Counted from the stretch's first letter, positions 28,058 to 35,880 are shown. The stretch: DNA of 64,000 nt from Hazenella coriacea (GCF_004341825.1 NZ_SMAG01000003.1:372001-436000), one strand, 5' to 3'. Made by a program: numbers and translations. Notes: generated by a model from the sequence alone, not told the origin.

Positions 28058-28192
28058 ATTGATATAACACTATTTCCCCAAAATTACCCACGTATCTCTA
28101 ATAAAGAAAATTACTTGGAGAAACACTCCCATAAGCCTTGATATACATATATATGTAGTAAGTTTGAAATGAAAAAGCTTATAGTGACTGGG
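28058..28192 (+). promoter_or_regulatory. Decayed leader of array A9
   Basis: Family A leader that has lost its first inverted-repeat arm and has a deletion in the second (TTGGAGAAACAC, 28114-28125). It probably no longer supports spacer uptake. Confidence 0.75.
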
Positions 28193-28335
28193 GTAGAACA
28201 TCAACATTAGATGTATTTAAATGGCGTTATCTGTATTCGGGGTATTTGCATTATCGAGTAGAACATCAACATTCGTTGAATTAAATTCGTGCGGGATGAG
28301 TATACCCAAAGCCTAAAAATAAAGTAGAACATTAA
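28193..28335 (+). CRISPR. CRISPR array A9 (short, decaying)
   Basis: Repeats at 28193-28222 (centre CAACATTAGATG, as in A2), at 28258-28287 (degenerate 3' end) and a fragment at 28324. Confidence 0.85.
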
Positions 28336-28360
28336 TTGCTCGCTTGCGCCATATCCAGTC

Positions 28361-28396
28361 CCCATTTTTTACTAAAGAATCCCTTGGCTTTAGTAA
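28361..28396. terminator. Hairpin, probable terminator
   Basis: TTTTTTACTAAAG...CTTTAGTAAAAAA stem, T-rich on both strands. Confidence 0.6.
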
Positions 28397-28424
28397 AAAA
28401 TTATCACATGTACACTCAAGGATG

Positions 28425-28553
28425 GATAGGATAATAATATTTTTTCATCAATACAAGAACGTAATTCATCCACCTTGAATTGCTTGGTTCCTTCATGTAG
28501 TCCAATTGCTTTCAGTCTACTAGGAGCCTCATTCATCATATATCGGTAAAGAC
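28425..28553 (-). pseudogene. Unidentified coding remnant
   Basis: The minus strand is open over about 43 codons with protein-like composition (GLYRYMMNEAPSRLKAIGLH, then EGTKQFKVDELRSC), with no start. Family not recognised. It lies beyond the 3' end of the Doc remnant. Confidence 0.35.
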
Positions 28554-28587
28554 CATCCTATACAGGATGGTTATACATGGGAAATGG

Positions 28588-28782
28588 TCAATCCAGTAAC
28601 ACCATGTATTCTCCAATTACTTTTCCGATTTCTTCTGGACCAGTATCTCCTTTGAATTGTTCTTCTTTAGCAAACTGAACCATCAAATCAGCAGCTCTTC
28701 CTTTAGGAGTTTTGAGGTAATAGTTATTCATCCGCAAGAAAACATCCAAGCACATTAAAGCTGAAAACTCAAAGCATCCCAA
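28588..28782 (-). pseudogene. Doc/Fic toxin C-terminal half (copy 3)
   Basis: 64 codons. From ALMCLDVFLRMNNYYL the sequence is an uninterrupted Doc C-terminus, including the KTPKGRAADLMVQFAKEEQ part lost from copies 1 and 2, ending EEIGKVIGEYMVLLD. The Fic motif and everything before it is replaced by MGCFEFS. A lone CRISPR repeat begins 14 bp upstream. It lies on the minus strand, the mirror image of copies 1 and 2. Confidence 0.75.
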
Positions 28783-28795
28783 TAAAGGGTGCTTT

Positions 28796-28825
28796 GTAGA
28801 ACATCAACATTGGTTGTATATAAAT
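28796..28825 (+). CRISPR. Solitary family A repeat next to the Doc remnant
   Basis: A single 30-nt repeat with loop ATTG and one change in the 3' flank (TATATAAAT). No leader and no second repeat within 100 bp. It is divergent from the Doc remnant and occupies the place of its promoter. Confidence 0.75.
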
Positions 28826-28910
28826 TAAACTTTGTGATATGTTTAATGTAATCGTTGCATCCGAGATGGATTTGAAAGTTGAAAAAATAAATTACATCGT
28901 ATTGGGTTTG

Positions 28911-28938
28911 AACCGCTCCTAAAAAGGGGCGGTTTTGC
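28911..28938. terminator. Hairpin before the second cas6
   Basis: AACCGCTCC...GGGGCGGTT stem followed by TTTG, 27 bp before the cas6 start. Terminator or attenuator. Confidence 0.6.
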
Positions 28939-28964
28939 CGTAAAATAGCAAAGGAGGTGAATCA

Positions 28965-29723
28965 TTGAGAATCCGAGCTACTTTTTATCTTGAAGAAGAA
29001 ACAAATCTCCCCTATTCATTAAATTATCCAATCAGTAGTTATCTTTATCAGTGCATCTCTCAAGCAGATCCTGCTCTTGGAGAATGGTTACATAATGAAG
29101 GATTATCATATCAAGGTCGGTCGTACAAGCCCATCATCTTTTCTAATCTTCATTTTGAGTATCGGCGCTTTCAATCTAGGTCGATGAAAGTAAAGGGAAA
29201 GGTCACCTTTCAAGTCGATTCGATTCAACCCACTTTGATCCAGCGACTGATGGAAGGAATGTGGAAGAAGGGCTGTCTACAATTATTAGATATTCAGCTT
29301 CCTTTAAAAGAGATTCAATTAATGGGGACAACCACTTTCCAACCAGAGATGTCTTATCGATCACTTAGTCCGATTGTGGTCCCGATGCGGTTGGCTGATC
29401 GTCTTCACTTTTGCAATCCTCTCGAAAGTGACTTTTATGAGCAATTAAAGAAGTCAGCCAGAAATTGGTATTGGCTGAAATGGCAGAAAGAACTTCCTGC
29501 GGATGTCCCTTTTCGAATCCGACTACTTCACCCTGAAAAATTTAGTCTGAAAAAAGCAGCTGTTTTAACCGAATATAAGGAGAAAAAAATCAAAGGGTAC
29601 CAGGTTCCTTTGTGGATCGAAGCCCCACCCGATTTACAACAAGTATTGATGGAAGCTGGTATTGGAAGCTTATCTAGCCAAGGCTTCGGATTTTTAGAAC
29701 CGATGAAGGAGGTGACACCGTGA
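28965..29723 (+). CDS. cas6: Cas6 endoribonuclease of a second CRISPR-Cas system
   Basis: 252 residues, TTG start eight bases after AAAGGAGGTGA. Two ferredoxin-like halves are suggested, with the Cas6 C-terminal Gly loop GIGSLSSQGFGFLEP. A candidate catalytic His is in WLHNEGLSY or LRIRLLHPEKF. It is quite unlike the 230-residue Cas6 of the main operon. Because the remaining genes of its operon are gone after a broken cas8-like frame, it probably processed the second repeat family (…GGAATTGAAA) scattered downstream. It appears intact and could still work. Confidence 0.85.
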   Translation: MRIRATFYLEEETNLPYSLNYPISSYLYQCISQADPALGEWLHNEGLSYQGRSYKPIIFSNLHFEYRRFQSRSMKVKGKVTFQVDSIQPTLIQRLMEGMWKKGCLQLLDIQLPLKEIQLMGTTTFQPEMSYRSLSPIVVPMRLADRLHFCNPLESDFYEQLKKSARNWYWLKWQKELPADVPFRIRLLHPEKFSLKKAAVLTEYKEKKIKGYQVPLWIEAPPDLQQVLMEAGIGSLSSQGFGFLEPMKEVTP

Positions 29724-30165
29724 AAGTCCAGTTATTCCAATTGAGGAGGAAGAGTTGGATGAGGAGGTTTTACCCTCTCTTCGGTTAAGCTCCCACGTTG
29801 TTGAGTTTAAATTGAATGAAGAATCTCTTGAGGAATTGCAAGAAGAGTGTGTGGAGCTGCTACGAACGCAATTAAACCAAGTTCTTTTACCTCCAATAGA
29901 AATCAAGCTCCTCGGAACTCATCACGACTGGAAACACGAAACGAATGGCTTTTTAAATGAAAAGTATCAAGTAGAATTAACCAGCATGCGGAATTTTATC
30001 GGGTTAAAGTTAGATTGGAAACGCCTCACTGAATCATATAAAAAAGAGTTGTCGGATTTCTTCGATCAGCAATTACAGAAATTTACGAAGAAAGCAAAGC
30101 CCTGTCCTTTATGTGGTCGCCCTTCTGATCGATTTGATTCAGGAGTAGTTAATCTTTATATATAG
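29720..30165 (+). pseudogene. Cas8-like large subunit, N-terminal fragment with frameshift
   Basis: Overlaps the cas6 end by 4 bp (GTGA). The GTG frame reads VKVQLFQ and then loses phase. The coding frame continues from about 29740 as LDEEVLPSLRLSSHVVEF... to a CPLCGRPSDRF zinc-finger half, and ends prematurely at 30165. Position directly after cas6 and the CXXC motif fit a Cas8 of the Cst1-like or a related branch, but similarity is weak. The rest of the operon (cas7, cas5, cas3 and others) is missing. Confidence 0.45.
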
Positions 30166-30556
30166 ATATAAATTCAATCGGTGATTTCCATTCATCCCAA
30201 TCCTCTTCATCTAATAATTCAAAGCAAATTCCTGGGAAGTCCGGCATAATATAAACATCTAACTCCTCTTCCCATTTACCAACCCTTCGTTGTACATCTG
30301 TTAAATTAGAACCTATTCCAATTACACCCTTAAATCTCCCTTTAAATTCACCAAACACCGAAATTTGAGTGATTGAATTATTTTCTTTATCCAACCAAAA
30401 CTTCATATTCTGATCTGTGATAACTAATTTTTGACCTCGATCCTCAATTTGAAAATCTTTCGTCAAATGTTCCTTTAAAGTATTAAAACTCCATCCTAGA
30501 TAGTAGTCACCTATTCTTTCACCAGGTATAATCTCACCATTTAATGTTTTGCTCAT
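30149..30556 (-). CDS. Small soluble protein, possible immunity protein
   Basis: 135 residues, start after AAAGGAGATT. Strand-rich, with IPGERIGDYYLGWSFNTLKE at the start, GFKGVIGIGSNLTDV-like and CFELLDEEDWDEW segments. Such acidic proteins often serve as immunity proteins in polymorphic toxin loci. Here it lies 5 bp downstream of the truncated C-terminus of another minus-strand gene and next to a SUKH remnant, which supports that reading. The family cannot be named with certainty. Confidence 0.5.
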   Translation of the reverse strand: MSKTLNGEIIPGERIGDYYLGWSFNTLKEHLTKDFQIEDRGQKLVITDQNMKFWLDKENNSITQISVFGEFKGRFKGVIGIGSNLTDVQRRVGKWEEELDVYIMPDFPGICFELLDEEDWDEWKSPIEFISIYKD

Positions 30557-30560
30557 ATAC

Positions 30561-30766
30561 TTAAATCTCCTTTATATGAATAAGTCCTCTTAACTCACTT
30601 CCCATATAATAGTCAATAATTTGACCTGATTGTTTATCTACAAGTGTCTCTGGATTAGCTTTAAAAAATGAAATAAACCTACTCCTTAACATACTAGGTA
30701 GTCGGCTTATAAGAAAAAGTTCTACCACTCTCAATGGAGAGAATAGTTGACCTTTATGTTCGATTC
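30561..30766 (-). pseudogene. C-terminal remnant of an unknown, possibly toxin, gene
   Basis: Open minus-strand frame without start: QLFSPLRVVELFLISRLPSM, then LRSRFISFFKANPETLVDKQ, then SGQIIDYYMGSELRGLIHI. It ends just before the putative immunity gene, the order expected of a toxin-immunity pair. No toxin motif recognised. Confidence 0.4.
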
Positions 30767-30791
30767 GGCTATGAAACAGTGAATTCAGTAA

Positions 30792-31003
30792 CTAGGGATT
30801 CTTCAATCCATCAATAAAACGCTGAAAGCTATCAGCAATTTTATAAGTATTTTCCTCATCACTTAATTGCTCAAAATCATATGTATGATCCCAGTAATAA
30901 ACTCCTTTGTACTCTGGATCCACAACTAAAACAATCTTTCCAGATCCAGAATCATCACCTATTATAATACTCTGAGGAAGTAAATCATTCATATATTCAT
31001 CGT
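30792..31003 (-). pseudogene. SUKH (SMI1/KNR4) immunity-type remnant
   Basis: The minus strand encodes the C-terminal half of a SUKH domain: LLPQSIIIGDDSGSGKIVLV, then GVYYWDHTYDFEQLSD, then SFQRFIDGL. The N-terminal half is replaced by family B CRISPR sequence, whose translation gives a false membrane-like start. SUKH proteins are common immunity proteins against nuclease toxins. Inactive as it stands. Confidence 0.65.
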
Positions 31004-31004
31004 A

Positions 31005-31102
31005 CCAATTGCATCCATCTTGGAATTGAAAGATAATTAGCATAACAGGAACAAGAATTCCAATAATTAGCCGTTTGAATTGCATCCATGTTGGAATAAA
31101 AA
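31005..31102 (+). CRISPR. Family B mini-array (2 partial repeats)
   Basis: A repeat at 31005-31032 with altered 5' end and one at 31073-31102 with altered 3' end, separated by a 40-nt spacer. No leader is present. It joins directly to the SUKH remnant on the left. Confidence 0.75.
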
Positions 31103-31163
31103 ATACATCTTAACCCATGATCATGAGTTAAGCTGTAAGTTAATTGCCTCGCTTGAATTTGTG

Positions 31164-31595
31164 TCACCAGTGTTTATGGTGAATACCAGTATATTCATTA
31201 ATCCGTTCAACACACTTCTCAATCTGTCCATTAATTTCTCGACCTTTAAAGCGCATTACTTTCCAACCATGCTTTCTTAATACAGCACTTTTCTTTCGAT
31301 CACGTGCTTTTTGCTCAGTGTTAGAGTGATAAGCTGCCCCATCACACTCAATAGCCAACCGGTACCTTTTAATAACCAAGTCAATCTGATAACCACAGGT
31401 CTCATACTCAGACTTTACTCTTCTATATCCCTCACGCTTTAGTGCATCATATAACCGAATTTGAATAGGACTACGACTACATTTAATCCGTTGCCAATCA
31501 GGAAGACGCTTCGTTTGAAACAGTTGTTTAAAGTACATTCCAATCCATACAAGGTAATCCTTATTACGACGTAATTCAACACTGAGCTTAGCCAT
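31164..31595 (-). CDS. DUF559-type Vsr/PD-(D/E)XK fold endonuclease
   Basis: 143 residues. The nuclease core is complete: CGYQIDLVIKRYRLAIECDG with Asp and the Glu-Cys-Asp-Gly motif, AYHSNTEQKARDRKKSAVL and GWKVMRFKGREI. These are features of DUF559/Vsr-like nucleases, found in mobile elements and repair or restriction settings. No methylase partner is adjacent. The start is supported by AGGGGTAAA just upstream. Confidence 0.75.
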   Translation of the reverse strand: MAKLSVELRRNKDYLVWIGMYFKQLFQTKRLPDWQRIKCSRSPIQIRLYDALKREGYRRVKSEYETCGYQIDLVIKRYRLAIECDGAAYHSNTEQKARDRKKSAVLRKHGWKVMRFKGREINGQIEKCVERINEYTGIHHKHW

Positions 31596-31599
31596 TTTA

Positions 31600-31946
31600 C
31601 CCCTCCACTATTTAAATATTCCGTAATATCGTTATCGACATCTTCATGTATTAGAATCATAGGCTTTATTTTCATTCTATAACACTCACCTCACTTTTTT
31701 CACCTCTTTAACCTTTATACTTTTTGAAGGACTCCTAACCATATAAACTTAATTATTCTATTAAACTCAAAGTGATCTATCCATGTTCCATCTTATTAGG
31801 CAACAAAATTATAAATCATCTGACGAAATCTGTGTAAAAGGAGGGATTCGGTAATTAATGTTGAATTTAAAGACCCACGTGATACTATGTTGTAACTATC
31901 CATTTAATTTTTAGTCGTTACATATTTTAATTACAGGAGGAATCGT
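31600..31946. other. Gap with a gene-start fragment
   Basis: At 31836-31890 lies a broken copy of the ribosome binding site and first codons of the membrane gene at 13976 (AAAGGAGGGATT then INVEFKDPRD). Otherwise no gene. Confidence 0.55.
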
Positions 31947-32429
31947 ATGGACAAGAAAGCATTTTTATTGCACGGATGGGAAATTTGTTATGACAAAGAA
32001 GACTGGTATCCGCCGTTGGCCGATGTGCTCAAAGGCGTTACGGTGGAGCAAGCGAATTGGAAGCCTGAAGGCGCGCCGATCAATACGATCTGGGAGAACG
32101 TTCGTCATTTGACGTTTTACAAGGAACGGTTCCTGAAGCGTCTAACGGGTGAAGAAACCGAGAATCCTCAAGGTTTGACGAACGATGACACATTTGCTGT
32201 CACTTCCGTGGAACCGTCTGCTTGGGAAGAATCTGTTAAGAAACTGGACGACGTACATCAATCGATTCGCAACATCATTGCTGGGTACAGCGATTACGAT
32301 TTGGAGCGCAAAGTTCCGGAGAACCCTGTCGATATGTGGTTATACAGTCTCATTCTTCACGATGCATATCACACCGGACAAATCATACAAATCCGCAAAC
32401 TTCAAGGATCTTGGCCGGCTAAAAGGTAA
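31947..32429 (+). CDS. DinB/YfiT-family protein
   Basis: 160 residues, RBS ACAGGAGGAATCGT. A four-helix bundle of the DinB superfamily: the first His ligand in ENVRHLTFY, the other two in LILHDAYHTGQI. Such proteins bind a divalent metal and include thiol-transferases and damage-induced proteins. Its GC content is clearly higher than that of its neighbours, which suggests recent transfer. Single gene with its own terminator. Confidence 0.85.
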   Translation: MDKKAFLLHGWEICYDKEDWYPPLADVLKGVTVEQANWKPEGAPINTIWENVRHLTFYKERFLKRLTGEETENPQGLTNDDTFAVTSVEPSAWEESVKKLDDVHQSIRNIIAGYSDYDLERKVPENPVDMWLYSLILHDAYHTGQIIQIRKLQGSWPAKR

Positions 32430-32445
32430 CTAAACCATAAACATC

Positions 32446-32480
32446 AAAACAGGAGCTCAAAGTCTAAGCTCCTGTTTTAC
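32446..32480. terminator. Terminator after the DinB-like gene
   Basis: Perfect 12-bp stem AAAACAGGAGCT ... AGCTCCTGTTTT. Confidence 0.85.
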
Positions 32481-32501
32481 ATTTAACAGCAAAGACTATT
32501 T

Positions 32502-32975
32502 TTAGACAGCAAGGGATTGATCATAGGAAGGAGTTTTTGAGGGAGAGTGAGGTTTTTGTAGGGTAACTAAGCGGATTTGGACACCTGTCGGTCGATCCGA
32601 TTCCCGAAAAGCATTTGGAGTGAGCTTTTGGGTGGATCCATCTATTTCGTCTAGAAAGTTTCTCCATTCTTTTGATTTACGATCTTGTCTGAAGAATGGA
32701 CCTTCTGACATTAGGGCAACTACGATCCCACCTGGTTTTAGTAAATTGTAGGCGTGTTTTATATGATCGATATCTTGACCATGTTCAAAAGGGGGATTCA
32801 TGATAATACGGTCATATTTCTCTTTCTCTTTAAACTCTAAGAAGTTCCATTCTACTAAATGATGTCCTTTGGCCTCTAAAATTTGACGTAGATCATAGTC
32901 AATCTCTATCACATCGACGGCAACACCTGTTTTAAGTAGCTCATCTGCGATATGACCACAAAGAAGAATACACAT
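32502..32975 (-). pseudogene. Class I SAM methyltransferase, N-terminally damaged
   Basis: 157 codons. Visible are the acidic SAM-binding strand (VDVIEIDYDLRQIL), the catalytic NPPFEHG motif of amino-methyltransferases and LLKPGGIVVALMSEGPFF. The usual motif I (Gly-rich, before GHIADELL) is disrupted, and the frame begins MCILLCGHIA without a ribosome binding site, so the N-terminus is lost. Similar proteins occur in phages and plasmids. Confidence 0.7.
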
Positions 32976-33251
32976 TTAGGGGTACTGCAACCAAAAGTTG
33001 AATATCCACTTCGGATCACCTCACTAGATTAAATACAAAGATAATACAAAACGAAGACAAAAAAACAGATTAATAAAAAAACAGAGTTGCCACCACCCCG
33101 TTTTTTTATTTGGAGAGCACTAATATAATCATCTCATAAGAATCACATTTCATTGAAAATTTTTCCTTGTCGAGCTGCATTATTAACTAGAACAGCGATA
33201 AACAAAAAATGAATCTGTTTACTACAACAATTATATAAGATTTTATTCAGA
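32976..33251. other. Gap without a gene
   Basis: Decayed upstream part of the methyltransferase gene. No other feature. Confidence 0.4.
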
Positions 33252-33602
33252 TCAAATTCTCATTAATCGGGCACTATCCATTATCTCATACAGATCCAAA
33301 GCCTGGTCCAGATCATAAACCCCTTTATTGGCAGTCACAACAAAGGGAAAGCTTCCCATGATTCCATAGATTACTTGAATGATCCCAATGAAACTCAAAA
33401 TATTCCCATCTCTAGGGATACCAACAACAATTGGAAGCCCTTTTTCTCTTGCTTTTTTCAATTCAGGGACTAATTTAGTGCCCATTTCTAAAAGATCAAT
33501 TTCAGTTATTGGTAACTGCTCGATTAATTCGCTAGCTTTGAAAATCTGTGCTTTGTCCTGCTTAACAAGCACATTATCGGTGGAAAAATCAACAACAAAC
33601 AT
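33252..33602 (-). CDS. Small alpha/beta protein of unknown function
   Basis: 116 residues, RBS AAAGGAGTGACAAGGT. Alternating strands and helices (GLPIVVGIPRDGNILSFIGI, then FPFVVTANKGVYDLDQALDL). No family recognised. A weak resemblance in layout to CRISPR ring-nuclease Csx3 was considered but not supported by motifs. Stand-alone. Confidence 0.55.
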   Translation of the reverse strand: MFVVDFSTDNVLVKQDKAQIFKASELIEQLPITEIDLLEMGTKLVPELKKAREKGLPIVVGIPRDGNILSFIGIIQVIYGIMGSFPFVVTANKGVYDLDQALDLYEIMDSARLMRI

Positions 33603-33699
33603 ACCTTGTCACTCCTTTTCATTGTGATACTACATTTTAAGTTTTTTAGGGACAATCATCCTTTGAAAAGTTGTTTTATTTTTGTTTATAGTTGCAATT

Positions 33700-34020
33700 T
33701 CAGCCCCCCTCTTTCATGTTTAAGAGACCATTTTCTAATTCTTTTAACTCAATCATGATGACCCCCATTTGTGGGTCAAAAGAATAGCTGTCATTCTCTA
33801 CTCTTTCGATAGTTCCAGTGAAGTCTCCAAATGATGTATAAATAGTCATCATGTTGTCCCCTGTAAATTTAATTTCAGTCGCACATCCTTCATCACCATC
33901 ACTAAAAACCCATTCTCCCTCAAGTTTTCCTGTACCAAGCATTATATATCCACCTATTAGTACTAATATAACAAGTCCAATGATTATAGGCACTTTCCAT
34001 TTCATAATTTTTTCTATCAA
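33700..34020 (-). CDS. Membrane-anchored small protein
   Basis: 106 residues. One N-terminal membrane helix (VPIIIGLVILVLIGGYIML), then a strand-rich domain starting LEGEWVFSDGDEG, like small lipocalin-type stress or immunity proteins. Unknown function. RBS GAAAGGAAGATTG. Confidence 0.55.
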   Translation of the reverse strand: MIEKIMKWKVPIIIGLVILVLIGGYIMLGTGKLEGEWVFSDGDEGCATEIKFTGDNMMTIYTSFGDFTGTIERVENDSYSFDPQMGVIMIELKELENGLLNMKEGG

Positions 34021-34042
34021 TTCAATCTTCCTTTCTTTTTAA

Positions 34043-34350
34043 TAAACACAAAAGATAGTTTATCATTGTTTAAGATTAAATGGGATATTGAATTATTACT
34101 CTTCTTAAAAAATAAACACTAACAGTTGGCACTCTTCTATTGCAAATCTTTTTAGCTAAGGGATTCTTTAGTTTCCCTTTATTCCTTAATATATACTTTT
34201 TGGTTCGATCCATTTTATGAGCTAGTAGCAACCTTTTTTCTTTATTAAATTTCTACATATTCTTCAATAATTGAAAAGCTTCGTTTAACTTTGCGCCTTA
34301 AGAAATACGTTAAGACATTTCATTTGCCTGTTTCATGAAATCGAGAAGGA
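34043..34350. other. Gap without a gene
   Basis: AT-rich, no coding signal or recognised RNA. Confidence 0.4.
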
Positions 34351-34351
34351 A

Positions 34352-34392
34352 AAAAGAGATAAGAGACATCAATCAATCTCTCTTATCTCTTT
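34352..34392. terminator. Terminator hairpin
   Basis: Perfect 14-bp stem AAAGAGATAAGAGA ... TCTCTTATCTCTTT at the end of the truncated doc gene. Confidence 0.75.
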
Positions 34393-34552
34393 CAACTTTC
34401 GAAATATAGACTTTATCTCCACAAGTTCCTCTTCTTTGAATCCAAACATTAGCAGGAGACATAACACCTACTTGATCCTCATATCCATGAAGCTCCATGA
34501 TAAAATGATGGATTCTGAGCACTTGTTTCTCCGTCAAATATCGGATGGTCAA
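34373..34552 (-). pseudogene. Doc toxin, truncated after the first third (copy 4)
   Basis: TTG start overlapping the antitoxin stop (TTGA). Residues 1-37 (LTIRYLTEKQVLRIHHFIME, then LHGYEDQVGVMSPA) are a good Doc N-terminus, matching the start of copies 1 and 2. The remaining codons (NVWIQRRGTCG...) are unrelated and no Fic motif is present, so there is no toxin activity. This copy identifies the other doc fragments and retains the toxin-antitoxin order. Confidence 0.8.
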
Positions 34553-34806
34553 CGATCCCTCAACTCCTTGAGATCTTCTTCAAAACGTTTATAGGAGTTC
34601 TCCATTGCCTTAAGAAATACAGGATCGAGATCTTCATCTTTTATAACCTTTTGAATGATGAGCCTATGGTCTTCTTCAATAATCTCGTATAAATCGCCTA
34701 ATTGGACTTGATTCTCTTCTATCCATTCTTTTGGTAAATTGAGAGCTAGACTTGAACCATTTTTGACGATTTTACGGAAATATCTTTTTGGCTTTTTTGT
34801 TTCCAT
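34549..34806 (-). CDS. AbrB/MazE-type antitoxin of a Doc toxin-antitoxin pair
   Basis: 85 residues. The swapped-hairpin DNA-binding part reads RKIVKNGSSLALNLPKEWIE, then LGDLYEIIEEDHRLIIQKV. The C-terminal helix (FLKAMENSYKRFEEDLKEL) would bind the toxin. Translationally coupled to the doc remnant. Intact, so it may still neutralise a Doc toxin elsewhere or act as an orphan repressor. Confidence 0.8.
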   Translation of the reverse strand: METKKPKRYFRKIVKNGSSLALNLPKEWIEENQVQLGDLYEIIEEDHRLIIQKVIKDEDLDPVFLKAMENSYKRFEEDLKELRDR

Positions 34807-34878
34807 GCTTATCCCCTTTCTTACACTTTTTTCTAATACCTATCATAAGTACAATATATATCAATAAGGATATTTGAT

Positions 34879-35085
34879 TCACCTGTGCCTAGTGCTTTCC
34901 CATAAACAAAAAGGGATTATAAATAGATTAGAGTAACCAGCTATTTGCTTTACTTCATCCAGGTATAAAGGTCTTAGCCAAAATCGGCTATTATTAAAAA
35001 CTAACTGAATGGTGTTCATTACAGCTTCTAACTCATGAATCTGCCCATTACGTTCATACCTCAAAGCTGATTGATCTTTAAACAT
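34879..35085 (-). pseudogene. Remnant related to the gene at 37823
   Basis: The segment YERNGQIHELEAVMNTIQLV then FNN closely matches YERNEQISELESVMNTIQSV in the gene at 37823-38026. The rest differs. Family unknown. Probably one broken copy of a gene repeated in the island. Confidence 0.45.
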
Positions 35086-35134
35086 TTCAAACTTTTTATT
35101 TATGCTAAGCTATAATTCAAAGAAATTTTTACAT

Positions 35135-35336
35135 GTCTGCAAACCTCCCGGGATTTTTCAAGTTCCAGAGGTTTGCAGACAAAAATATGGATTGCATCAG
35201 TAAAAAGCCTTGTGGTATGGTGGATTTGTAACGGGTTTTAATTGCATCCATCTTGGAATTGAAAGATTATTGATCTTGTCCTCCTCAAACTTTCTCTCTC
35301 AAGTTGGTTTTAATAGTATCCACACTGAAATTTTAA
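35135..35336 (+). CRISPR. Family B leader and mini-array
   Basis: Hairpin 35135-35180 with perfect 13-bp arms (GTCTGCAAACCTC/GAGGTTTGCAGAC), repeat-like ATTGCATC at 35191, first repeat 35235-35264, spacer of 42 nt, then a degenerate terminal repeat (35307-35336). One spacer only. Confidence 0.85.
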
Positions 35337-35423
35337 GGGATCAAGGCTTTGGAAAAGAAAAATGGACCTCCATATATAAAAACTGAAGCTTCTTGGTTTA
35401 TGCATTAATATTGGATTTCGAAG

Positions 35424-35450
35424 AAAAAACACCTGTCATGGGTGTTTTTT
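35424..35450. terminator. Terminator
   Basis: AAAAAACACC...GGTGTTTTTT stem 90 bp after the mini-array. Confidence 0.75.
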
Positions 35451-35880
35451 GTATTTCTCTATATACCTATCTTTCGATTTTTCCATTCTATACTTGTTCT
35501 AGTGTTAGACAAATTCAAAACTACACTTAATTCTAATCCCACAATATGAATGTATGAATTTGGATCAAGTTATACATTCAATTTAGTGATTTTAACGGGT
35601 TTTTAAAGTATATTAAATTCAACATCATTAAATCGTACATTAAATGTGTGATTCAGTATTAAACGAGGTGTTAAAATTGTCTAAAAAGCCATCTCGAAAC
35701 TACAATGTTCAACCTAATAGTTGTTTAAGCCTCCACAAAGAGAATACCGAACAATGATCTTTCATTCCACGATTGAAACCGTGGATTTTCAGCTAAAACC
35801 TCGTATAAATACTATAAGATATTCTTCAACTTTAATCCCCTTCATTACCTGGTTCTTCTATTAACCGTTTTTTCATCAGT
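35451..35880. other. Gap without a clear gene
   Basis: A 26-codon frame with ACGAGGTG upstream (about 35680-35758) is the only candidate, too weak to call. Confidence 0.35.

Noticed and set aside
33252-33602. Csx3-type ring nuclease
   Set aside because: Size and a Gly-Ile-Pro strand are suggestive, but the conserved residues of Csx3 could not be found.
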